This document shows positions 13,401 to 25,400 of a DNA stretch of 64,000 nt, in pieces. The first letter of the stretch is position 1, and each line of letters opens with the position of its first letter. Origin of the DNA: Patiria pectinifera (Eukaryota; Echinodermata; Asteroidea; Valvatida; Asterinidae); the NCBI GenBank assembly GCA_029964075.1, contig CM057147.1:12669513-12733512 (forward strand), written 5' to 3'. The notes beneath the pieces were generated by a model. It was not told the origin of the DNA. It saw only the letters and a program-made list of their open reading frames with translations, and did not search any database. A program made the translations under genes and the position numbers.

Positions 13401-16400
13401 CAACGTTATTTAGGATTTTCTTGGCGCATTAACGGGGTGGACAGATATTTCGAATTTACTGTCTTGCCCTTCGGGCTCACATCTGCCCCTTACATATTCA
13501 CCAAAGCTCTTAAACCATTGGTCACTCATTGGAGGTCATGCGGAATTGTAATAGCTCTCTACTTGGATGATGGTTTTGTTGTCATCCCTCGCCCTAAGCA
13601 ATCCTCGGAACACGACCGGATCGCTTTAGGTGTCGCTAACCATATTCGTTCTGATCTTCTAGAAGCAGGATTCGTTTACAACATTTCCAAGGGTAATTGG
13701 AGTCCTGTCTTTACCATCGACTGGCTGGGTATGAGATGGGATACCGCGCAGGGTACTCTTAAGGTACTTGATCATATGATTGATAAGATTAAGAGATCCA
13801 TAGAACTACTTTTACAGCAACCTTCAATTCTCACAATTAGGGACTTGCATTCATTCGTAGTTCAAATTATTTCGTTGTCACCTGTTGTAGGTAGTATTAC
13901 GAGATTAATGACTCGTCATTGTCAGATGACAATCGCAGCTGCTTTCGATGAAAGTGATCCAGTCGTTCTTACAAATATCTGTTTATCTGAAGTTAAGTTT
14001 TGGAGAGATAATGCCCAAAATTTGAATGTTCGTTTTGTTTTCGCTCACCGAGTTGTGAACAAGATCATTTGCTCAGACGCCAGTTCCACCGGTGCGGGTG
14101 CTATAATTTGTAACGATGTCCACACAGCCCACAAAATGTGGAACGATACAGAATCAGTACAAAGTTCCACTTGGCGCGAGCTTGAAGCTGTTCGTTTTGC
14201 TCCGTTGTCCTTTCTACCTTTGATTCACGCCTCCGAGTTGAAATGACTTACCGATAGTCAGTGTGCAGCAAAAATTATCGAATCCGGGAGTATGAAACCA
14301 AATCTAAACAATCTGGCCGTTGATATTTTCAATATTTGTCTCCGTAATTCAATTCGCATTGACGTTGAGTGGATACCCAGGGCAAAAAATGATCAAGCCG
14401 ATTTTGTCAGCAGAATTCTTGACACAGATGACTGGTCTCTTTCTGATGAATTTTTCTCCGTCATTAACGCTCGTTGGGGTCCTTTCACAATTGATTGCTT
14501 CGCTACCTTTTACAATGCTAAGCTGCCTCGATTTTATTCCCGTTTTTGGAACCCAGGCTCGTTGGGTGTAGATGCTTTTGCTCAGAACTGGCATGGTGAA
14601 AATGCCTTGTTGGTCCCCCCTGTAGTTTTAGTGTCATCCACCCTTAAACACATGCATCATTGCCAATGTAAAGGGGTCCTAATTTTTCCTTGGTGGCCTT
14701 CGCAACCTTTCTGGCCTTTACTGTGGTCCCATTACCGAACCTGGGTCAAGGACCTCATTACTGAAGTAGGTTATCTCGCACTTAAACATGGCAGAAATCA
14801 AAACAGTCTACTTGGTTCAAGTGATTTCGTCGGCTCCGTAGCAGCAGCATATTTAGATTTTGCTTCAATTTAATCCTTTCTTATTTTAGTTGATGTTAAT
14901 ATTGCAAGTTTCATTTAACTTTTCTTTTTCTTTGTGCATACAGATCGTTCGCAACCACCCCTTTTGGCTTGATTTTTCACGCCATTTTCAAACTCAGAAA
15001 GAATTAATCCTGTTAGACGCAATTTTTGCTAAATCTGAAGATACGGTTAAAGCTTATTTCTACAAATGTCGTCAATTTTTGTCCTGGTTAGAGTCACAAG
15101 GTATTCCTCTGGTGCTCCCCATTTCTGAAGAAGTGTTAGCAATTTATCTGTCGCCCACAAAATCACACTCAGACTCTGATAGTGTTTTAATTTCTACCGC
15201 TGCCTCATTAAGATGGCTGCATTCATTGGTTAATATAAAAAGTAACCCACTTGATTCACCCATCATTCAACATGTCATCGTTAGCGGTAGGCGTGAACTA
15301 CATCATCCGCCTGTACAAAAACAACCAATTTTACTTAGTCAGGTTAAAGCAATTATCGACCTTTTCGCAGGTCCTGAGGCCTCGCTTTTAGAGCTTAGAT
15401 CAGCCTGCTACGTCTCTCTCAAATACGCTCTCCTTTTTCGACATAATGAGATGGCCGGGATGAAAGCTAACCACTTATCTGAACTGGCTAACAAAAAGGG
15501 TATTTCTATTTTTATACCAAAATCCAAAACCGACGTTTTCAGGGACGGTAGTACTGCCTTTCTTTGCGATACATTGGACAACTACTCACCTGTTGCGATT
15601 TTACGTCGATTTTTAGAAGCTGCTGGTATTAATTTGGGTCAAGACAAGTATTTGTTCACCCCTGTTAGATATTTGTCCGGTACGAAAACGTACAAAATTG
15701 GTGCTGATAGACCCTTAAGTTACACTAGGCGTAGAGAGTTGTTTTTTGAAGCCCTTAGGCGCATAGGTGTAAGCGATCCAAAGGTATATGGTCTTCACAG
15801 TCTAAGATCAGGCGGGGCGTCCCACCTAGCTAACAAACATGTTCCTGAAGCATTGATAATGCAACATGGTCGCTGGAAGACCTCCGAGGCTAAAAACAGA
15901 TACGTCAAATGGGATACCAAAGAAAGATTAGACCTGTCACAGACACTTTTCAAAGAGTAATTGTCGAAGTATGTCACTTCTGGTTATACAATGTATACAA
16001 TATTCTATACGTTCTTTGGGGGTTTTCCTTTTTGGTTGTGTGTAATAATTTGCATTAATTTTCAATTGATAGTCAGCAGTACTTATTAAAATTAGGTGAG
16101 ACTTTTGTATTAACAAGTATAAGGATCAGATGATCCGAAACGGTCAGGTGACCGGTCCAGTATACGAGTTATATTTATTATTTATGATTAGAGAGTCAGC
16201 AATACTTAATTTAAATTCAGTGAAATTCTGCATAAACGAAGTAAGGATTAGATGATCCGAAACGGCCAAGTGACCGATCCAGTATATGAGTTATATTTAT
16301 TATTTATGATTAGAGAGTCAGCAGTAATTAGTTTAAATTCATTGAAATTCTGCGTTAACGAAGTAAGGATCAGATGATCTGATACGGTCAGATGACCGGT

Positions 16401-19400
16401 AAAGTGTATCCAAAAAAAAAAATAAAAAAAAAAATTAGTGGTCAGATGACCAGGAGTTTGCTAAACATCAGCGAATCAAGTTGGTGATGAGTGGTTCAGG
16501 AGGATCAGATGATCCAATATGGACAATTAAGATGAACAGTTAAATGTATAATTCAAATTCATGGCCAGAATTTCCTTATTTTGGACGTTAGCTCATAATT
16601 TTCATGTCTATCATAAGTGGCATTTCAAGGAAGAAGAAGAAGAAGTTGAAGAAGTAAGACTATCAGTGAAAACTCGGTGTTTGTGATCCCACCATTAACC
16701 CATGCTGCAAATAGCTAATTAGAAACAAATCCAATAGCCTCCATTTCCTTATTATGGCGGTCCATTAATACTAAACTGCTTTTCATGCGTATGAGCGAAG
16801 CGAAGTAGCATGAAATTTTCATTTAAGCAACAACTTTCAAACATAAAAAAATACTTTTTTAAAGATGAACGGTGCAAGGTGTCCAAATTCAATTGCACTA
16901 GTTCTTCTCAGTACCACACACAACTACATGTCAAAAAATAAAGATACACATTTATAGTACATTTATCAAAAATTCCTAACTGATTGATTCACCACTGGAA
17001 TAACCTTCAAGTTTTGTTTAAAGTTGAAAAAAATTACTCACGTTGCGTTAACCTTCAATCCAATTCTACCAATTGACGAGTCATAGGTAATGTCATCGAT
17101 GCTATAAATGATGGGCTGAGTATTGTCAATAATCAGAGGGGTGCTGTGACACACAGTGAGTGCCATAGGACCGCCAAATTCTACCTTGTTGAGAGCACGT
17201 ACAGTGATGTAATATGCGCCATCTGTTGAGCAAGATAATTCGCAAAACACAATATGTGACCCTTCTTGAAAACAAGTCCGAATTGATAAAACTTCAGATA
17301 GGCTCCCATTTATCTTGGACTGCAGTTGGGCATTTAGTTTGTGAGACATTAATATAGCTGACCAGTGGCAATAACTTTATTGGCAGATGTTATTTTGAAA
17401 CAATTGTAATATCAAAATAATGCTTGTTTCAATACAAAGTTTAATGTCTAACTCCCAAGAAAAAATCTGGACAGCGAGACATGAAGACCCTAAAAATGTT
17501 CGGATTGTAGGAATACAATTTTTTGCAGTGTACCAGTGATTCAGTGATTTTCAGTCTTGTTCGGGGTGAAGCTCACCGATTTACCAATAAAGAAGAATTA
17601 ACACATTACCAAACAGTTACCTGTACTTCTCGTGGAATGAATATTTCTAGAACCCTTATTGTGAGATAAAACTTTGCAAAGTTGGACAACATGCCCTTAG
17701 CCACAACTGCTAGCAGAGTACCAAAGTGTTTCGCATATTGTGGTTCACGCGCAAAGCTTAAGTGTGTGAAGACATCAGCCCACGAATTAGAGTGAACCAG
17801 AACAAGGACAGCTGACGTCAGGCTTTGATACTCTATTGTCTCTCTCATGTTCCAACACTTGAAAACAAAGGACAAAGTACCAGGCAGATTGAAGTTAACA
17901 TGCAAGTCCTCCGATGGGTTCATTCTGACGCATCAGACAGAAGAGCATGCATATGGGATCAATAATGAACACGCAATGAAACCCCTTGGGGAGATAGCTT
18001 CACTATACCACTCATAACAGTTGTATTCCATCATGTTCCACTAAACAATGCATAATATAGTCCCCAGATGGGTCCACTCTGACTCATCAAACAAATGAGC
18101 AGAAGGATCAATATAGAACACTCAATGGAACCCCTTGGGGAGATAGTTTCACTATACCACTCAAAGCAGTCGATAGCTGTATTCCATCAAGGTCCACTAA
18201 ACAATGCATAATATGTTGGTCATTGACAAGGATTACCTGGCAGATTGACATTGACAACCAGACCCTGGTGGGTCCACTCCGACTCATCAAACAGATGAGC
18301 ATGAGGATCAATATGCATGCTGACATCATCATCACAAACAGCATTACCAATGGACCAGGTGTAGCCATGGATACCAGTCTCATTGTCATGGATACCTTCC
18401 CAGTTGGCTGTAAAGAAATGAGAATGTTACTCAGAAAGATGTCAGTCAAGACAAGGTTCACCTGTAGAGACATGTCTGGCAGTAAAGTACAGTGCTGTGG
18501 TGACACTGTGTTTGTAGGGCCAAATTTCTTGGCTGTGCTTAATGAGCCATTAAGGAACACCAAGAAAGCACAGATATTATCCCTCTCTTATGAGACTGCT
18601 CCCATACCTAGTGGTCATAATGGTATTGCTTCAAGCAAATATGACCGGGACATTTATTTCTCATGTAATTTTTAAAAATTGTAAAATTAGCGACGTGAAA
18701 ACTATACACCATGTTATAATAAAGCTATAACGATAAAATAAGTGCGCCTCTTTTTGCTGTGAGGCCCATCCATCCTTACCTGCCAGGAAGGTATTGCTTC
18801 TTGTATACATCATGTCAACAAGTTCCTCATGGCCATTAAACACAGTCATAGAACCAGGACCATCAGTGATATAGCTGTAATTAAGTCACAAGATATCAAA
18901 GGTCAGAGTAAATGTCACAAAATACAACTACATTTATGACCAGATTTGCCTTCATTGATGTGACATACACAAGACTGCATTGACCAGACAAAGGTACAAA
19001 TGAACCTCAAATTTTGGAAGAGTTATCAACCTGTGGACAAAAAGCAAATTAAAATAATTTGTCATGAAAGAAAGTCCCGTTAAGGAGCCAATGCAGAGTG
19101 GCACACAAAACAGGATTATTTAATACTCAAAACTGACTATTTATAAAAAGAAGAAGAAGAGTTTCAAATTATATGAAATTATATGAAGGTTTCAAATTTG
19201 TCATTTCATTTCTGGTATGCACCTTTGTCATACACAAAAGCACTTTATATTGTGATTAAAACTTAAGCCTTTTTCAGTAACTACAATTTAAGTTACTGGT
19301 TATATAGCAGAATTTCCTCATCAGTTATTATTTGTGTCATTTAGTGATTACCTAGACATCATCCTACCTTTTCGCTTAGTTACAGTTCCACTCTAAGCAT

Positions 19401-22400
19401 CACTTTAAGCAGTACCTACCGGTGGTTCACCAGCGGTGTGTCTTCAATGCATCGTCTCTCCCATTCCTCTGGTGTGAACTCCACACACGCTTCACGCACC
19501 ACTTCATCCCTGGTCCCATTCATGATCAGCCCTGGTTCTGGTGTCGTGAAGTCCACTATGATACCGACGGATGAAATGATGTTCTCATACGCCACGTAGT
19601 TCAGGAGCTCTACGTTGAAGTAGTAGAGGTTGTTGTGGACGAGTTGGAGTGATTCGTGATTGAACTCTACAGCATGGCCCACACCAAGCCGCTCATAATG
19701 GGTGAAGAGTCCAGACTGAAATGAAAGAGAAGTTTCAATGATCCTATCCACAAAAAGAATACATATCCTTTACAAGACAGGAATCTGGTTGTCCTTGCGC
19801 TTCTACCTTTGTAATCCAGGGTTCACATCCCACCCATGCTGAAATGAACATGTATTAAAAGTGACAATGTATAAAATAATTAATCAATATTTGACTGAAG
19901 CTTAATTGCCAGTGGAATTGATGGTTTTATTTATACTAGCACCACTGTAATAATAAACTCATCACAGTCAGACTATTGGACTGCTTAGAAGAAAACACAA
20001 ACAAGCAGAGATCTATGTCTGTTTCATGAACAGACCATATAGGGATTTTCCGCAATTGAAAGTATAGTAGCTACAAGTACTTTACGGCTGCAGACAATAT
20101 TTGCGTTCAGGATGGTTCATTATCCACAACAAATACATGTAACTCAATTTATGAGGCAAAGTGGAACAGCGAAAACATCGGTATGAAACTTCAGACATGT
20201 GCTTGAACGATGAGAAATCTACAGAGTACGCGAACTTTGACCTTTGTGTTCACATGCTGTTCTGAGAGGGCGCACTAACAATAAACACAACAATTTGGCT
20301 CCTACAGGAGCCCCCTACCAGTGAATGTTAATTTACGAAATCTGTTAGTGTCTATTATGCCAATGCACATGGCGACCTGATCACGTTCTGGTTACCACAG
20401 ATGGAGCAATCACTGGTTCAGGTGAGACAGAGTTTGAGTGTCAGAATTATGCTAATCAAAATAAACAGGCTTAATCCGATCAATACACACAGTGTCTGTG
20501 CGACCAGCAATGTCAATGACAAAGTGTTTGTCTGCGCGGCTGATAATCCTGTATGGTCCGTTATAGGGTGGCTGGAGGGGCTTGCGTACACCATCATATT
20601 AACGCACGAAAACATGGGTACATGTAGACAGGTTCTTCGGCATATGAGCAGTTCGTTGTTGCAGTCGACGGGGTGGTGTTGGGTGGAACTGACTCATGGA
20701 AGCCTTGAGCCGGTCTACATAATCTGCTGGGTCCAACAGTGGGGCAGCGTTGTCAGGCTCAAAAAACTGGCCTGGCAGTCTTAGCGTGGTGCCGAAAAAC
20801 GAGCTCAGCTGGACAATGGCCCAAATCTGGTTAGACAGCAGAACGAATTCCCAGCAGAATAAGTGGAAGTGTTTCTGTCCATTTCATGGGATCATCTTGT
20901 GCTTTAAGTGAAGCCTTGAGCTGGCGATGTAGTTGTTCGACCATGCCGTTTGCAGCTGGATGATAGGCTGTAGTGTGTATGGGTTTGCAGCCAAGGAGCT
21001 TGGTGAGGGCGCAAAACAGGGCCGATTCAAATTGACGGCCGCGGTCAGTTGTCACCGTTGATGGGGTACCGAAGTGGGAAACCCATCTATCAACCAAAGT
21101 TCTGGTGACAGTCCCGGCCGTTATGTCGACGATTGGTATGGCCTCGGAGTCCGCGGATGACACTGTCAATGAATCTCTGAAAAGTTTGTGCGGCGTTGCG
21201 GAGCCCGAAGGGCATTCGCACAAACTCATAGAGTCCGAAGGGCGTGGTGACTGCAGTTTTTGGGGATGTCGGTAGGCTCCACCGGAATTTGGTGGTAGGC
21301 TCGCACCAGATCGATTTTGAAGAAAACCTTGGCACCATGCAGCGACAACGAAAAGTCATGGATTTGCGGTATGGGGTAGCGATCTGGAACTGTGGGATTG
21401 TCGAGTGCTCGGTAGTCCCCACAAGGTCTCCAGTCCCCTGGGGTCTTCTTTGGGACAATGTGGAGGGGTGAAGCCCAATTGCTGCTTGATGGCTTGATGA
21501 TTTGCAGCATGTGGTCAAACTCCTGTCGAGCAATGTTCAGTCTGTCTGGGCGAAGGCGACGAGGACGAGCCGAAACCGGTGGACCGGTCGTGGTGATTTG
21601 GTGCGTGACGCTGTGCTTGGCTGCCTTGTCATCATAGCATGGTCTCGTGATGTCCGGAAACTGGGCTAGTAGTGCACGGTATGGCGATTGGGAGTCGACT
21701 GTTGTAAACATTGGATGAGGTGAGTGTTGACTGCACATCGGACACCTCTGACACTGATATTGGTCGTGGCATCTAACAATCGACAATGGCGCATGTCCAC
21801 CAACAGATTGAAATGGCATAGAAAATCCGCACCGATGATGGCCGGTGGACGTCTGCAATGACAAATACCCATCTACATGTTCGTCGGTGCCCTAAATCCA
21901 ACGTGAGTGATCGTTCTCCATAAGTTGAAATGGGCGAGCGATTTGCGGCTTGCAAGTGACAATCTTGTCGGGGTCACTGGCGTTCAAGTCGTGATGGGGG
22001 GAAAACACTCACTTCTGCGCCAGTGTCAAAGAGGAAGCGTTGTCTTGTCGTGCGTTCCATAATGTGGAAGAGGCGACCGCTTTTCGCCAGCAGTGCCTGC
22101 CGCCATTAAGTTGCTGGAAGTTGCGTTTCCCGGATACTGACATGGCTAGCGGCATTTGCGAGCTTGGTCACCAAATGACGCATGGTACCGCAACGCCAGG
22201 AAAAGAGATCAGCGGCTGCCGAATCTCCGGTGGATGGAGTAGGTGTCTGTGATCGCGAGCGATTATGGGGTCGACTTCGAGAACGCGGGCGAAGTGACAT
22301 GGCTTGTACTTGGAGCGAGAGTCGTCCAATTTCCTTTTGCAGGAGTTCCAGTTCTGTCAGCGGTGCAGGCATGGCGGGGGTACATGCAGATGTTACTGCA

Positions 22401-25400
22401 GACTTTCACTGGCTGCTGCTGAAAGGCAACATCCATGATTTTGTCCGCAAGTTCAACTTGACACTTTCTCCAGTTGATGCCAACACCATTTGAACATTGA
22501 GTGGTAGTCGCTGCAAAAAATAGTTGGTGGAGGATCGATTCCTCAAGTACCTGTACGTGTTCCCCAAGTAATTGTCTCATATGGCGAAGTAACTTGGTGG
22601 GTTTCCAGTCGCCAAGCACCTCGTCATGGAGGAGTTGCTGGAGGCGTTTCTGTTCAGTTGCAGATGTGCGTTTGATCAGTTCTTCTCTCAAAGTTTTGTA
22701 AGGGTTCTCTGCAGGAGAGGCGAGTAGCAAATAGCGCACTTCCTAAGCAATTTCGGGGGTGAGGGCAGACACAATATACGCGTATCTCGTGGCCTCTGAT
22801 GTCATATGTCTGGTAGTAAACTGGACCCCAACCTGGGCGAACCATACGTACGGATCGGCAGACCAATACGGCGGTAGTTTTATGCTTACCGCAGTCATTA
22901 GTCCGCTGTGCCTGCTCGAAATTGCAACATTTTCTGCTCCATCCTTTGACTCCATTTCGAGTATTTCCACCATCAGGGTCACCAATTATAGTAGCTACAA
23001 GTACTATAAGGCTGCAGACAATATATGAGTTCAGGATGGTTTATTATCCACAACAAATAACTCAATTTACGAGGCAAAGTGGAACCTCGAAAACATCGGT
23101 ATGAAACCTCAGACATGTGATTGAACGATGAGAAATCTACAGAGTGCGCAAACTTTGACCTTTGTGTTCATATGCTGTCCACAGAGAGCGCACTAACAAT
23201 AAACACAACAATTTGGGTACTACAAAAGTTTTGTAACGTTTATGCTTGTTTCTCGTCCATCGATGTTATTTGTTTTCCGTGCAATTAATGCCATATGGCA
23301 TAATTATCAAAACTGCAAAACTCTATATAAAATCACATAATGACGTCATAATGACGTCAACTTCATTGTCATATACAACACACCTCTAATAAAATGCATA
23401 GATTCAATGCAATCAGGCTTTTAGTACTCTACACCTTAATAATGATATCAAATGGCCTGTGATGACGTCATGACAACGGCACTTGTCAAAACACTTATTT
23501 ATAATGTGGTCTTAGTCTAAGTTTAGAGTCAATCCGAGCAAAAACAGTGGCTAATTATGTGGGTAGAATGAAATATTAAACATTAAAAAAATCATGAAAA
23601 ACTCAATCGATGATGCATCGTGACCTCACTTTAGATTTGAATATAAATATTATCAAGCGTTCCACAAGTTTCATGACAATAGGATTGTCCTTTTTATTTT
23701 GTGTAAAATAAGCATTAAAAAATGACGAAATCACCCAGCAGAAATGTTATCGCGTTTGACATGAGAAAGTTGTTTAGAGACATGTTAGGTATGGGAAATA
23801 GACAAGATGATTTTTACGTACATTTTAATCAGCCTGATACACGTTTGTTTGCCTGGTTGGCAAGAATTTAATTTGCAATGTGCGTTGAACATACTATTCA
23901 TTATATCGAATATTTTCGATATTAGTTCAAATATATATCGATCATCAGAATTTCTGATATTGAAGGACCGTACAAATATACACCTTTAAGATGACATCAC
24001 ATCACATATGATGACGTCATCATGACGTCCATCTTTGGGGACCATCTTTTGTATGTGGTCTTTGTCTATGTTAAGTATCAAAGGAATGACTGTTTTATGC
24101 CAAAAGTGCTGTAGAGAACAAAACATTAACAAAGTCTAGAGGATTCGGGTTTAGAACGGGAGAAAAAAAAATAATCAGAACTTAACGTATTTGCAACTTT
24201 GCAAAAAAAAAGCCAATTAAAAAAGTTAACTGATACAAATAAAAGGGACCAAACTTGCCAAAAAAATGTGCAAAAACCAAGATGATTTACCACAATAATA
24301 CTTGTATTACTCATGGGTTCATCTTGTGTTTAACAGACTGAATTACTACACATGTGCAGATACAAATGATTTTGTGACACTTCGTTTTTACCTCATGAAC
24401 TTCGACCCCATGACCCTCAATCTCCTCCAGCAGTTCACAGGTGAAGTCCCGATAGTCATAGTTGATACTCAGACATTTGGTTTCTGGTAGGGCCAGGCAG
24501 TCCCGTGCACAGAAGTTGGGATTGCGATGGATGATGATCGATGTTGGCTTGGAGATGAGGCGGCCTTTCTTGGCAGCGGTGAAGTAGTGAAAGTCATTGA
24601 CTGTTTTAGGTAATAAGGGTTCGTTAATTTGAAGAGTTTCAGAAATTCACTTTTCAGAAACTCTTTATAAGGACTTTGTAATTCTGCTGGATTTGATAAC
24701 ACTAAGACGCAACAGTGGCTCAAACACTACTGTTACCATTTCCCTGCAGTTTTTTAAAACATTGCATTTTGTATGTTATTCTTATTGGTTTGACATCATA
24801 TCTTCTAATTTTCAAGGAATAACCAAGGCACAATTGCCTTCCCCCTCAATTTCAATGCCATAGTACAAAACCTATTTCAAAGGAGTTGGTTAGCGCCATA
24901 AATTAATGCAGAAGATAAGAAGTAAATCTTCCAGATTCTGCTTACTTGAATCTCCAAGGTGCTCCCTCTCAGTGATATCAATGGTATTCCATGGCACTAT
25001 CTGATCACCCCAGATTTCAGGGCCGAACCCGACCCCTTCCTTCTGCATCAAGATAACTGAGTCATCATACACCACGGCTGATGCACGGAGAATGTACGGG
25101 TGACTGGTGGAGGTGAAGTCTGGCGTGATGCGACCCGTCGGTAAGGTGATGTCAAAGGTCGGCAGGCTGCACGTAGCAATGGAAGTGCCTCCACCGTTGT
25201 TCATGGCATAAACAGTAAAGTCAAGAGGATGTCCTCCTAGAAGAATCTATGGACAGAAAAAAAATCACTCCAGAAAATATTCAAATCAGAATGTCCCTAA
25301 AAATGTACACGTTTAAGCTGTGTTAGTAAACACTATAACAATGAGGCAATAAGGACTAAATAATTGACGATTGCTCGAGTTAATTTTATACTCTTTCTTA

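Larger units (their letters stand above)
12244..16420 (+). mobile_element. Tyrosine-recombinase retrotransposon (Ngaro/DIRS-like), 5'-truncated and mutated
   Basis: The order zinc knuckle, RT/RNase H, tyrosine recombinase is diagnostic of the DIRS order. The ORFs barely overlap and the tail has direct, not inverted, repeats, closer to Ngaro/PAT types than to classical DIRS. Most of gag is missing, a MITE interrupts the RT, and one TGA interrupts the RNase H region. It lies antisense inside the intron between exons 16 and 17. No matching 5' repeat was found, so the left end is uncertain. Confidence 0.85.
20063..23216 (-). mobile_element. Ty3/Gypsy-type LTR retrotransposon with internal deletion
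   Basis: Two LTRs in direct orientation (20,063-20,298 and 22,987-23,216) enclose gag, protease, RT and integrase remnants read on the minus strand. Just inside the 5' (right) LTR the minus strand reads TTGGTGACCCTGATGG, a plausible primer-binding site, and a G-rich tract sits inside the left LTR. The internal part is about 2.7 kb, too short for a full element: the RT palm, RNase H and integrase N-terminus are missing. It sits in the intron between exons 12 and 13. Confidence 0.88.

Noticed and set aside
17606..17923. Open minus-strand frame of about 100 codons next to exon 15, a candidate exon
   Set aside because: Splicing exon 15 directly to exon 16 gives the expected module ([15 protein letters not shown]) in phase. 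The open frame starts inside a decayed copy of exon 15 and has no conserved module residues.
18223..18675. 150-codon plus-strand open frame
   Set aside because: It is the antisense shadow of exon 15 and its flanks; the minus-strand reading carries the conserved module.
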